This document shows, one piece after another, positions 17,388 to 25,477 of a stretch of DNA of 64,000 nucleotides; the first letter of the stretch is position 1; each line of letters starts with the position of its first letter. Made by a program: the position numbers and the translations under genes. This DNA comes from Calditrichota bacterium. Lineage in GTDB: Bacteria > Electryoneota > RPQS01. The stretch spans positions 310,001-374,000 of the forward strand of contig JACJWA010000001.1 in the NCBI GenBank assembly GCA_020637395.1. The letters run 5' to 3'. The notes below the pieces were generated by a model. The model was not told where the DNA came from. It made no database searches and worked only from the letters and a program-made list of their open reading frames with translations.

Positions 17388-17416
17388 AAGTTACACACGG
17401 AATGAGCGTTTGTCAA
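17388..17416 (-). promoter_or_regulatory. Candidate promoter for the Cys-rich/TonB/TRASH cluster
   Basis: On the minus strand TTGACA (17411-17416) is followed after 17 nt by TAACTT (17388-17393), with a further TATACT overlapping downstream. The start site would fall on or beside the ATG at 17382. The -35 match is perfect but the -10 is weak. Confidence 0.4.
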
Positions 17417-17512
17417 GCTCTCCGAATATTTAACTCAATAAACCGCTCATGGTTTCCCGCCTCAAGGTGCTTGTTCTTATGTTCAATAAAAATACTATTT
17501 AATCAACGAAAT

Positions 17513-17541
17513 TTGACTTTTCAAAAGTATTGTGCTATATT
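17513..17541 (+). promoter_or_regulatory. Sigma-70-like promoter
   Basis: TTGACT (17513-17518) and TATATT (17536-17541) are separated by exactly 17 nt, within an AT-rich stretch that contrasts with the surrounding genes. Transcription would start near 17548, giving a leader of about 50 nt to the ATG at 17598. Confidence 0.65.
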
Positions 17542-17597
17542 TAGAACATTCCTGCCTCGAATCCCTCCTCACATCCCCTCACTCTTGGAGTCCTACC

Positions 17598-18320
17598 ATG
17601 ACCCGTGGCTTTGTAAAGCTGCCCCGCTCGTTCTTCATGTGCCCGCTCTGGGCCGAACCCCGCCGCTTCAATCAAATTGATGCCTACCTGGACCTGCTTC
17701 AGCGCGCAGCCTTCCACAACACGTCCCTCCCATTAGCCTCCGGCCATGTTGACCTCCGGGCCGGACAGCTTTTCATTTCCTGTCGCAAGCTGGCCGAGCT
17801 GTGGGGATGGCAGGGCCGCGAGGTCCGCGACTTCCTCGAGTATCTTCGCGACCTTCGCATTGCAAAACTTGAAGATATGCAGAGCGGAATCCGCGTAAGT
17901 CTTTCCGACCCCGTAGAGGACCCTTCTAAGACTCTCTTAGTTAATTCTTCTTCGTATGAAGACTCTTCGGAGAACTCTTCCCAAGAAAAAGAAGAACCGA
18001 AGACTTCTAAGAATCCGCCCCGGCGCGCGATTCCCGACAGCCCCGGCATGAAGGAGTACAAAGCCCTGTACGCCGAATTTCCCGGCGTGCTGGAAAGCGT
18101 TGAGTTCATTGAGTTCAAAGAGCGCAAACGCATGCACGAAGGCAGGCCGCTGGAATATGGCCCCAAGAAGCTGCGGGACTTGATTCTGGAGTTTCACGAG
18201 GCGAAGGGGGCGGAGGCATGTGGTGAATCAGCAACGCCGCTGCCTGTGGCTTCTGTGCCGGATGACTTGCATCAAAACAATTCAGAGCCTAAACTAAAAG
18301 AGACTGCGACTCTTGAATGA
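17598..18320 (+). CDS. Winged-helix replication-initiator-like (DnaD/phage O-like) protein
   Basis: A 240-residue soluble protein. The N-terminal 95 residues read 'GFVKLPRSFFMCPLW', then 'GQLFISCRKLAELWGW' and a segment rich in basic and acidic residues. This is the pattern of N-terminal winged-helix domains of phage and plasmid replication initiators, in which a helix-turn-helix follows 'GQ...S.R.LA...GW'. A Ser/Glu/Lys-rich linker follows, then a C-terminal helical part. Such genes usually belong to mobile elements, yet no phage or plasmid neighbours are visible. It has its own good promoter. Its stop overlaps the start of the sugar dehydrogenase gene (ATGA). Start ATG 17598 has GGAG nearby. 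Confidence 0.6.
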   Translation: MTRGFVKLPRSFFMCPLWAEPRRFNQIDAYLDLLQRAAFHNTSLPLASGHVDLRAGQLFISCRKLAELWGWQGREVRDFLEYLRDLRIAKLEDMQSGIRVSLSDPVEDPSKTLLVNSSSYEDSSENSSQEKEEPKTSKNPPRRAIPDSPGMKEYKALYAEFPGVLESVEFIEFKERKRMHEGRPLEYGPKKLRDLILEFHEAKGAEACGESATPLPVASVPDDLHQNNSEPKLKETATLE

Positions 18321-19858
18321 AAAGGATGACGATGATGAAAGCTCTGATCTTGTTGCTCGGCCTGTCCGCGTGCGCGGCCCTGTCCCTTGCCCAAACCACC
18401 GTGCGCATTGCCACCGGGCTATCCCGGCCCCTGTTGGTCACACATGCCCCCGGCGACTATGACCGAATCTTCATCGTCGAGCAGTGGACGGGCCGCGTGC
18501 GACTCTACCATCTGGACAGCGCCACGCTCGATCCTGTTCCGTTTCTGGACATTGATTCACTCGTCATCGGTTCCGGCAATGAGCGCGGTTTCCTCGGACT
18601 CGCGTTTCATCCCGACTACCAGAACAATCGCTATTTCTATGTGAGCTACAATGACAACAGCGGCACGAGTGTGATTGCGCGCTTCACCGCGTCGAGCGAT
18701 CCCGACAGCGCGATTGCGTCGTCGCGCCTGAACATTCTCACGCAAACGCAGCCCTATTCCAATCACAACGGCGGCTGTATCGCCTTCGGTCCGGATGGTT
18801 ATCTCTACATCGGCTTCGGCGACGGCGGCTCCGGCGAAGATCCGCAGAACTACGCGCAAAACATCAACTCCCTGCTTGGCAAAATGCTCCGCCTTGACGT
18901 GGACACCATGACGCCGCCCAACAACTACTCGATTCCCGCAGACAATCCGTTTGTCGGTGTGCCGGGCTATCGCGAGGAAATCTGGGCTGTCGGCGTGCGC
19001 AACCCGTGGCGCTGGAGCTTCGATCGCCTCACGGGTGATCTATACATCGCCGATGTCGGTCAATACGACTGGGAAGAAGTGAATGTCGAACCCGCCGGAG
19101 ATGCCGGCGGACGCAACTACGGCTGGAGATGTCTCGAAGGCTTTAGCTGCACGACGTGGGGACAGCCCGCGTGCAATTGCAATGATCCCGGATTCACACC
19201 GCCCGTCACATCCTATTCGCATAACTTCGGCTGCTCGATCAGCGGCGGCTATGTCTATCGCGGCTGCGCCATTCCCGAACTCTACGGCGCGTATTTCTAT
19301 GCCGACTACTGCTCCGACCAAATCTGGAGCTTCCGCTGGGATGGCGCAAGCGGCACCTCCGACTCGCTCGAATGGACCACGGCGTTCGATCCGCCCATTG
19401 GTACTCCGGGCAGCATCTCAAGCTTTGGCGAAGACGCATTCGGCGAACTCTACATCTGCGATCTTTCCGGCGGTGAAGTGTTCAAAGTCATTCCCGACGT
19501 GCTCGACGACTGCAACAGCAACACCATCGCCGACGCGTGCGACATCGCCTCGGGATTTTCGCAGGATGTGGATCACGACATGATTCCCGATGAATGCGAT
19601 GACTGCTTGTCCATCGCCGCGACGGACTTGGCCGCGAGTGTGAGCGGAGATTCGCTGATCTTCCGCTGGAGCAATGTCGGCGGCGCGGCGGCAAGCTACA
19701 CGCTCTACATCGCCCCAACCAGCGACGCGGTGTTTCCCGCCGAGTGGTCCGTGCTCGCCAGCGGCATTCCGCACTCCGGCGGCAGCGCGTCCTATGCCGT
19801 CGCAGAAAGTGCGCTCGATGAACTCGGTTTCGTGCGCGTCACCACGGTGTGCCCATGA
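18317..19858 (+). CDS. Secreted PQQ-type sugar dehydrogenase-like (GSDH) beta-propeller with FN3-like tail
   Basis: A 513-residue exported protein. After a signal peptide, residues about 25-390 form a six-bladed propeller of the soluble glucose/sorbosone dehydrogenase family. Markers are 'ERGFLGLAFHPDY', 'NHNGGCIAFGPDGYLYIG', 'GVRNPWRWSFD' and 'GRNYGWRCLEG'. Then comes an Asp/Asn-rich, possibly calcium-binding, segment with 'DCNSNTIADACDIASG' and 'DHDMIPDECDDC', and a C-terminal FN3-like module ('GDSLIFRWSNVGG'). Substrate is unknown; many family members are hydrolase-associated aldose oxidoreductases. The ATG overlaps the preceding stop; internal ATGs at 18326 and 18335 are alternatives. Confidence 0.82.
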   Translation: MKRMTMMKALILLLGLSACAALSLAQTTVRIATGLSRPLLVTHAPGDYDRIFIVEQWTGRVRLYHLDSATLDPVPFLDIDSLVIGSGNERGFLGLAFHPDYQNNRYFYVSYNDNSGTSVIARFTASSDPDSAIASSRLNILTQTQPYSNHNGGCIAFGPDGYLYIGFGDGGSGEDPQNYAQNINSLLGKMLRLDVDTMTPPNNYSIPADNPFVGVPGYREEIWAVGVRNPWRWSFDRLTGDLYIADVGQYDWEEVNVEPAGDAGGRNYGWRCLEGFSCTTWGQPACNCNDPGFTPPVTSYSHNFGCSISGGYVYRGCAIPELYGAYFYADYCSDQIWSFRWDGASGTSDSLEWTTAFDPPIGTPGSISSFGEDAFGELYICDLSGGEVFKVIPDVLDDCNSNTIADACDIASGFSQDVDHDMIPDECDDCLSIAATDLAASVSGDSLIFRWSNVGGAAASYTLYIAPTSDAVFPAEWSVLASGIPHSGGSASYAVAESALDELGFVRVTTVCP

Positions 19859-19881
19859 GAACGAACGAATTCACCTTTCTC

Positions 19882-19918
19882 CACTCTTCCCCGAGCAGGG
19901 TCTCCAGACCCTGCCGGA
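19882..19918. repeat. 37-nt direct repeat with palindromic core, copy 1
   Basis: Identical over 37 nt to 19954-19990. The core GCAGGGTCTCCAGACCCTGC is a 9-bp inverted repeat around CC and can form a stable hairpin. This copy lies in the gap between two secreted-enzyme genes. Confidence 0.9.
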
Positions 19919-19941
19919 CTCTCAAATAGGATGCACCAAGG

Positions 19942-22413
19942 ATGAACATGCAACACTCTTCCCCGAGCAGGGTCTCCAGACCCTGCCGGAATGCCCTGAC
20001 TCTACTCATCTCTCTGCTCGTCACCTCCGCACTCTTCGCACAGCCCACCGAATGGCTCGCGCGCGGTCGCGGCGGCGGCGGCAGTCAATTCAACCCCGCG
20101 ATCTCTCCGCACGATCCGAATGAATTTTACGTCGGATGCGACATGAGTGAGTGGTTTCACACCACCGACGGCGGACAATCGTTCGAGATCGTGGACTTCC
20201 GGCAACTCACGTCAAATCCCTATACTGTTCTGCGCTTCACGAATGATCCGCAGATTCGCTATGCCCTCGACAGCGAATACGGTGCGCGACCCAAAAAATC
20301 CACGGACGGCGGCGTGACGTGGACCGCAACCAGCGATCCGACCGGCGAAGAAGCGTACAATCTGTTCGTGGACTACAACAACCCGAGCCGCGTGCTATTG
20401 AGTTCCTATGGCGAGTTGTACTTTTCGAGCAACGGCGGCGCGTCGTTCACGCAAAAATATTCCAGCGGCAGCGGATTGCATCTGGCCGGAGCACTGTTCC
20501 ATGCCGACACGATCTACGTCGGCACGAATGTCGGGCTCTTGCGCTCGACCAACGCAGGAAGCTCCTTCAGTTTGATCGCGACTCCGGGAATTGCCGCGGG
20601 TCAGGCGATGATCTCATTTGCCGGAAGCGTCGCCGGAAGCACCATACGTTTCTTATGCACGACCGCGCCGAGCGCCGATGTCTATCCCGGCATCACCGGA
20701 GGTGATTTCGAAGTCACACAGGGACTCTATACCTACACGCTCGGCGATCCGAGTTGGACGAATCGCTTCGCGAGTCTGCCTTCAGGATCCATTCCGTTTT
20801 TTGCCGGCACGTCATTCAATGAAGTGGATACGCTCTGGGCCGCAGGCGGAAATCCGCCGTACTATCATCCGCACATCCTGCGGTCGGTGAACGGCGGCGC
20901 AACCTGGCAGAGCATGATGCTCACGGTGAACAATGTCAATGTCGCAACCGGATGGTGCGGACAAAACGGCGACGAGAACTGGGGCTGGGCGGGACAAGCG
21001 CTCGGGTTTGCCGTCGCGCCGAACTCTCCCTGGCAGTGTATCATCACCGAATATGGATTCACGCACATCACCACGGACGGCGGACAGTCGTTTCGCGCGT
21101 TGTACGTGGATCCAAACGACGTGAATCCCGCCGGAGCAAACACGCCGCAGCATCTCTTCTATCACTCGAACGGACTTGAACCGACGAGCGTCTGGCATGT
21201 GCATTGGTCGAGTCCGCAGAAAATGTTCGCGAGTTGGACGGACATCACGGCTGGTTTCAGCAATGACGGCGGCGAAACGTGGAATCGCCCGTCGCTCGAC
21301 GACAACAACGCGCACCACGTGAACACGACGTATCAGGTTGTGCAGCACGCGAACGGCCTGCTCTACGGCGCGGCGAGTTCCATTCACGATCTTTATCAGA
21401 GCACCTATCTCACCGACGCGCGGATTGACGGCGGCGACGGACAGATCTGGCTGTCGAGCGACAGCGGCGAAGTGTGGAGCATGATGCACGATTTCAATCA
21501 TCCGGTCATCTGGCTCGCGCTTGATCCCACGAACAGCGAACGCATGTACGCAAGCGTCGTGCACTCCACTCAAGGCGGCATCTTCCGCACGGAGAATCTC
21601 TCAGCGGGCAGCGGTGCGACGTGGACGCGCGTCGGCATTCCGCCGCGCACGGAAGGGCATCCGTACACGGTCGAGGTGCTCTATGACGGCACGGTCGTCT
21701 GTACCTATTCCGGTCGGCGCACGACGCAATTCACCTACAGCTCGGGCACATTTGTCTCAACCAATCACGGAGACACCTGGGCCGACCGCTCAGACTCGAT
21801 GATGGTCTATTGGACGAAAGACGTGGTGATTGATCCGCACGACCCCGCGCAGAACACGTGGTATGTCGCCGTGCATCGCGGCTGGGGCGGTGCGCCAAAT
21901 GCTCGCGGCGGCGTGTTTCGCACCACCAATCGCGGCCTCTCGTGGACGCGTGTTTGCGACGAACTCTACAGCGAGTCCATCACAATTCATCCGGAGAATC
22001 CCGACATCGCCTACGCAACTACTGAAACAGCAGGACTGTTCTACACGGAAAACCTGAGCGCTGCAACTCCAACTTGGACGCAGCTTCAGTATCCGTTCAT
22101 GCATCCGCAGCGCGTGTTCTTCAATCCTTACAACTCAAATGAGGTGTGGATCGCAAGCTTCGGCAACGGCATGAGAAAAGGTACCACGGGCGGACTTCCC
22201 GCGCCTGAGGCGCTGACCTTGACGTTCGTCGGCGACTCGCTTTCCTTCCGCTGGCAGGCCGTGAGCGGCGCGACGGAATACAAGATCTGGTCGAGTCAGG
22301 ATCCCGAGGCCGTGTTCAGCGCTTACACGCTCGACGCGACGACACCCAATACGCAGTTTGTGCTTCCCGTGCCCGAACAACCGGAAAGAGTTTATGTGGT
22401 CACGGCGCACTAA
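19942..22413 (+). CDS. Secreted BNR/sortilin-type beta-propeller protein with FN3-like tail
   Basis: An 823-residue exported protein with repeated Asp-box-like motifs such as 'TTDGGQSFE', 'STDGGVTW', 'SVNGGATWQS' and 'TTNRGLSWTRV'. This is the pattern of BNR/VPS10 propellers and of GH74-type xyloglucanases. The C-terminal 80 or so residues are an FN3-like module with 'GDSLSFRWQAVSGATEYKIW'. Function is probably binding or hydrolysis of a polymer; the catalytic aspartates of GH74 were not verified. The start region is odd: codons about 5-16 are encoded by the second copy of a 37-nt palindromic repeat, directly before the hydrophobic core of the signal peptide. ATG 19948 is an alternative start. 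Confidence 0.75.
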   Translation: MNMQHSSPSRVSRPCRNALTLLISLLVTSALFAQPTEWLARGRGGGGSQFNPAISPHDPNEFYVGCDMSEWFHTTDGGQSFEIVDFRQLTSNPYTVLRFTNDPQIRYALDSEYGARPKKSTDGGVTWTATSDPTGEEAYNLFVDYNNPSRVLLSSYGELYFSSNGGASFTQKYSSGSGLHLAGALFHADTIYVGTNVGLLRSTNAGSSFSLIATPGIAAGQAMISFAGSVAGSTIRFLCTTAPSADVYPGITGGDFEVTQGLYTYTLGDPSWTNRFASLPSGSIPFFAGTSFNEVDTLWAAGGNPPYYHPHILRSVNGGATWQSMMLTVNNVNVATGWCGQNGDENWGWAGQALGFAVAPNSPWQCIITEYGFTHITTDGGQSFRALYVDPNDVNPAGANTPQHLFYHSNGLEPTSVWHVHWSSPQKMFASWTDITAGFSNDGGETWNRPSLDDNNAHHVNTTYQVVQHANGLLYGAASSIHDLYQSTYLTDARIDGGDGQIWLSSDSGEVWSMMHDFNHPVIWLALDPTNSERMYASVVHSTQGGIFRTENLSAGSGATWTRVGIPPRTEGHPYTVEVLYDGTVVCTYSGRRTTQFTYSSGTFVSTNHGDTWADRSDSMMVYWTKDVVIDPHDPAQNTWYVAVHRGWGGAPNARGGVFRTTNRGLSWTRVCDELYSESITIHPENPDIAYATTETAGLFYTENLSAATPTWTQLQYPFMHPQRVFFNPYNSNEVWIASFGNGMRKGTTGGLPAPEALTLTFVGDSLSFRWQAVSGATEYKIWSSQDPEAVFSAYTLDATTPNTQFVLPVPEQPERVYVVTAH
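19954..19990. repeat. 37-nt direct repeat with palindromic core, copy 2 (inside the gene start)
   Basis: Identical to 19882-19918. Here it is translated as part of the N-region of the signal peptide of the BNR-repeat protein. The hairpin lies just downstream of the start codon, where it could lower translation. Confidence 0.9.
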
Positions 22414-23812
22414 TCTGCTCATTCTGTTTCTGCTCGCACAAACGGCGTGCGGCTATCACGTCGTCGGCTACTATCCGGCGTGGGCCGTCTATGGTCGCAA
22501 CTATTTGATCACGGATATTCCCGTGGAACAGATTACGCATCTCAATTACGCCTTCGCGAACATCGTGAACGGCGAGATTGCGCTCGGCGATCCCTATGCG
22601 GACACGGATCTGTTCTATCCCGGCGATTGCTGGGACCCCGGCTGCGAGCGCGGAAACTTTCATCAACTGCGCATTCTGAAAGAGCAGCACCCGACTCTCA
22701 AGACGTTGATTTCCGTTGGCGGCTGGAGCTGGAGCGATTACTTCAGCGACGTCGCTTTGAATGACGCGTCCCGCGAGCTCTTTGCGGCTTCATGCGCGGA
22801 GTTCATCGTTCTGCACGGCTTCGATGGAGTGGATTTGGATTGGGAGTATCCGGACGGTGGAGGAGAGGGAGGGAATATCGAGCGACCGGAAGACGCCGCG
22901 AATTTCATTCTGCTGTGCGCGCGCATTCGACACAAGCTTGATTCGCTTGAAGCTCTGGACGGCCACGCGCGTCTCCTGACCATGGCGCTCGGTGCGTCGC
23001 AAGCGCACATCACCGCGCTCGAGTGGATCAGCCTTGCGCCGCTCTTGGATCTTGTCAATGTGATGTGCTACGATTTCTCCGGCGCGTGGTCGGGCACCAC
23101 GTTGTTTGACGCGCCGCTCTTTCCCGATCCGGCCAATCCCATCGGCGAGCCCGTGCGCTCGACTTTTAACTCGAGCAGCGCGATGCAAACGTGTATTGCC
23201 GAGGGTATTCCGCGCGCCAAGATCGTGATGGGCATGCCGTTCTACGGAAAAGGCTACGCGAATGTGGGCGACAATGATCACGGCGTCTATCAGCCGTTCA
23301 GCGGCGTCTCGCCGCACGGCACGTGGCAGAACGGATTCTACGACTACTCCGATCTGACCGCGAACTATGTGAATCAAAACGGCTATACGCGCTACGTGCA
23401 TCCGGTCACGCACGCGCCGTACTTGCACAACCCAGCGGCGAATGTGTTCATCACCTATGACGACACGGCGTCCATTCGTGAGAAGTGTCAGTACATCGTT
23501 TCCGAGAGCCTTGGCGGCGCGATGTTCTGGGAGATCACCGGTGACCGCGAGGCCGCGCTGATGAATGAAATCAACTCAGTGTTTGCCGCGACCGTGCCCG
23601 CGCCGCAATCGCTGACGGTGTTCGCTGCGGGGGACTCGCTCTATTTTCGCTGGAACCCGGTGCCCGGAGCTGCGCACTACTCGCTTTGGTCGAGTGCTGA
23701 TCCGCAAACTCCACACGGAGAGTACACGCTTGAGCTCGTCACTCAAGAGTCCTCCGCGACTTTGTTACTTTCGAACGATCCGCTGCGCGTGTTCCATGTG
23801 ACTGCGGAATAG
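22394..23812 (+). CDS. Secreted GH18 chitinase-like glycosidase with FN3-like tail
   Basis: A 472-residue protein. After a signal peptide the GH18 barrel starts with 'GYHVVGYYPAW'. It contains 'LKTLISVGGWSWS' and the catalytic 'FDGVDLDWEYP' (near residue 155, Glu as acid/base), then 'KIVMGMPFYGKGY' and 'GGAMFWEITGD'. The signature is complete, so hydrolysis of chitin, or another beta-1,4-GlcNAc polymer, is likely. The C-terminal module begins 'AAGDSLYFRWNPVPGAAHYS' and resembles the tails of the two genes upstream. I chose ATG 22394, preceded by GGAAAGAG; it overlaps the end of the BNR gene by 20 nt, indicating coupling. Confidence 0.88.
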   Translation: MWSRRTNLLILFLLAQTACGYHVVGYYPAWAVYGRNYLITDIPVEQITHLNYAFANIVNGEIALGDPYADTDLFYPGDCWDPGCERGNFHQLRILKEQHPTLKTLISVGGWSWSDYFSDVALNDASRELFAASCAEFIVLHGFDGVDLDWEYPDGGGEGGNIERPEDAANFILLCARIRHKLDSLEALDGHARLLTMALGASQAHITALEWISLAPLLDLVNVMCYDFSGAWSGTTLFDAPLFPDPANPIGEPVRSTFNSSSAMQTCIAEGIPRAKIVMGMPFYGKGYANVGDNDHGVYQPFSGVSPHGTWQNGFYDYSDLTANYVNQNGYTRYVHPVTHAPYLHNPAANVFITYDDTASIREKCQYIVSESLGGAMFWEITGDREAALMNEINSVFAATVPAPQSLTVFAAGDSLYFRWNPVPGAAHYSLWSSADPQTPHGEYTLELVTQESSATLLLSNDPLRVFHVTAE

Positions 23813-23904
23813 ATGGGAACCGAATCGCACATGCGTCGGTTCAACAGGCTAAGGTTCATCTTGAATTTTCACAGAACACGCAAATTATCACGTAAGGAAC
23901 TCTC

Positions 23905-24390
23905 ATGAACAAAGCACGTTTCGCCGCGCTGCTGCTCGGCGTCGCTCTCTTGTTGCCCGCCGCCGTGCGCGCCGCCGACAAGCCCGTCAATCTCGCGCTC
24001 GTGGATCCTGTTCAGCTCTTCAAGAACGATGAAAATATCACCGGGTTGCGCCTGAATCTGATCTACGGCAAGAATACCAATGTCACCGGCCTCGATATAG
24101 GATTGGGCAATCACGCCACCGGCACGATGCAGGGGATTCAATATGGCGTCGTCAATCTCGCTGGCCAAGGCGGCGCGGGGATTCAGTGGGGTTGGGTGAA
24201 TATTGACAAGGGCGGTACCTTCACCGGACTGCAATATGGTATCTACAACGAGGCCAATCAGTACGTCGGGTTGCAATTCGGTTTGGTCAACTTCGCGCAG
24301 TCCACACAGGGCTTGCAGATTGGACTAATCAACATTATCAAACACGGCGGCTGGTTCCCCGTCTTCCCGATCATCAACGGCTCACTATAA
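23905..24390 (+). CDS. Small exported surface-repeat protein (LA_2272-like)
   Basis: A 161-residue protein with a signal peptide ('MNKARFAALLLGVALLLPAA') and short repeats of about 20 residues built on G-(L/I)-Q-(Y/F/I)-G-(L/V/I)-x-N, for example 'GIQYGVVN', 'GLQYGIYN', 'GLQFGLVN' and 'GLQIGLIN'. This matches the LA_2272-type surface repeat found in several phyla, whose function is unknown. It could form a small beta-solenoid or barrel at the outer membrane. It follows the secreted glycosidase genes by about 90 nt and ends before a bidirectional terminator. Confidence 0.65.
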   Translation: MNKARFAALLLGVALLLPAAVRAADKPVNLALVDPVQLFKNDENITGLRLNLIYGKNTNVTGLDIGLGNHATGTMQGIQYGVVNLAGQGGAGIQWGWVNIDKGGTFTGLQYGIYNEANQYVGLQFGLVNFAQSTQGLQIGLINIIKHGGWFPVFPIINGSL

Positions 24391-24515
24391 ACCTCATTCC
24401 GCCGTTGTGGGTGTCCACACCCGCAATGGCGAGCTGGGTTCCAGCCATTGCCGGTCAGGAGACCGACAACGGCGAGTTATGGCGCGGCCCAATCAGGTCG
24501 CTACTTGAAAGATCG

Positions 24516-24546
24516 AAGGACTCGCGTTTGCGAGTCCTTCTTGATT
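24516..24546. terminator. Terminator between convergent genes
   Basis: A 10-bp perfect stem, AAGGACTCGC with GCGAGTCCTT, closes a GTTT loop and is followed by CTTGATTT on the plus strand and by a T-containing stretch on the other. It lies between the surface-repeat gene (+) and the DinB-like gene (-) and may serve both. The bases just before it (24405-24470) hold two further small inverted repeats, around GGGTGTCCACACCC and CAATGGC...GCCATTG. Confidence 0.7.
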
Positions 24547-25068
24547 TCATGCCAATGGCTGCTTCGGCTGTGTCACCCATCGAGGCGGTTCATGTCCGGC
24601 TTGCCGCAAGAGCAGATTCAACTGCGCCGTGTGGTGCTGAATGTGCCGCATGGTGTACATCAGTTTCTCCACAATGGAGAAATCCTTCTTGCCCACAATG
24701 AATCGCTCGCCCATCTTTTCCCCGGTAAGACTCCTGAACACCTTTAGCATCTTCTCGCGGTCATACTCCAGGTAGGTCAGAAGCTCCTGCTTCGAGTACA
24801 CTCGCGGCGGAAGCACACCCGCTGGGTCGCGCTCTTCTGTTCCAAACGGCGCAGGCGGCGCAAAATTCTCAATCGAATCGGACAAATAGAAATCCGTCCA
24901 GAACAGCGTGTGCGAGGTCAGGTACCAAAACTCCCACCACGTCTGTTCGCTGATGATTTCGCCGTTGCTCCAAACCTCTTCCGGACAAGCCGAGATCGCG
25001 TTCTCAAGCATATCCAAAGTCGCGCCGAACTGCGCATAGAGCGCGTCGCGTATCTGTTCATGTGTCAT
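24547..25068 (-). CDS. DinB-superfamily protein
   Basis: A 173-residue, mostly helical protein of the DinB/YfiT four-helix-bundle type. The likely metal histidines are in 'YLTSHTLFW' (near residue 52) and in 'RHIQHHTAQL' (near 143). Members include thiol-dependent transferases and uncharacterised stress proteins, so the reaction is unknown. I chose the internal ATG at 25068, preceded by AGGGGAA, over a 13-codon longer form. It stands alone, convergent to the surface-repeat gene. Confidence 0.75.
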   Translation of the reverse strand: MTHEQIRDALYAQFGATLDMLENAISACPEEVWSNGEIISEQTWWEFWYLTSHTLFWTDFYLSDSIENFAPPAPFGTEERDPAGVLPPRVYSKQELLTYLEYDREKMLKVFRSLTGEKMGERFIVGKKDFSIVEKLMYTMRHIQHHTAQLNLLLRQAGHEPPRWVTQPKQPLA

Positions 25069-25220
25069 GCAGATTCCCCTATGGTTAGTCCACGAAGATA
25101 TGTACATTTGTTCAAAGAATCAAGTGGACGCGGGAGGGGGTGAATCGAAGAGAAAACAAACGCGATACGTCAGTTGCGTCCTTGGTCGTGGTCGAAGCAA
25201 ACCGAAACGCGCGAAGCGCG

Positions 25221-25322
25221 TCGTCATCCTGAACGTAGTGAAGGGACTCTCCGGCTAACCAAGCGAAACCCACGCCTTTCGAGGGATTCCCCATTTCGCT
25301 GCGCTTCACTCAGCATGACGAC
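25221..25322. repeat. Intergenic inverted-repeat element (TCGTCATCCTGA ends)
   Basis: This element has near-perfect inverted ends (TCGTCATCCTGA against the complement of TCAGCATGACGA, one mismatch) and is related to the element at 10053-10130. It sits in the 409-nt gap between the divergent DinB-like and E1alpha genes. The rest of the gap is AT-rich near 25325-25470 and must contain the E1 promoter. TTGACT at 25401 is a candidate -35, without a convincing -10 at normal spacing. Confidence 0.55.
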
Positions 25323-25477
25323 AACTTGTACATTAAGACTAAACTACTTAGCATCAAACTATAGCGCTTAAGCCTTGCTATCCTGAGAAAAAACCTTATA
25401 TTGACTCTGTTTGGAGGATTCTAATCTTCCTCATTTTAACCGATTATGGATAAATAATTCAAATAAAGGGAATTGGA

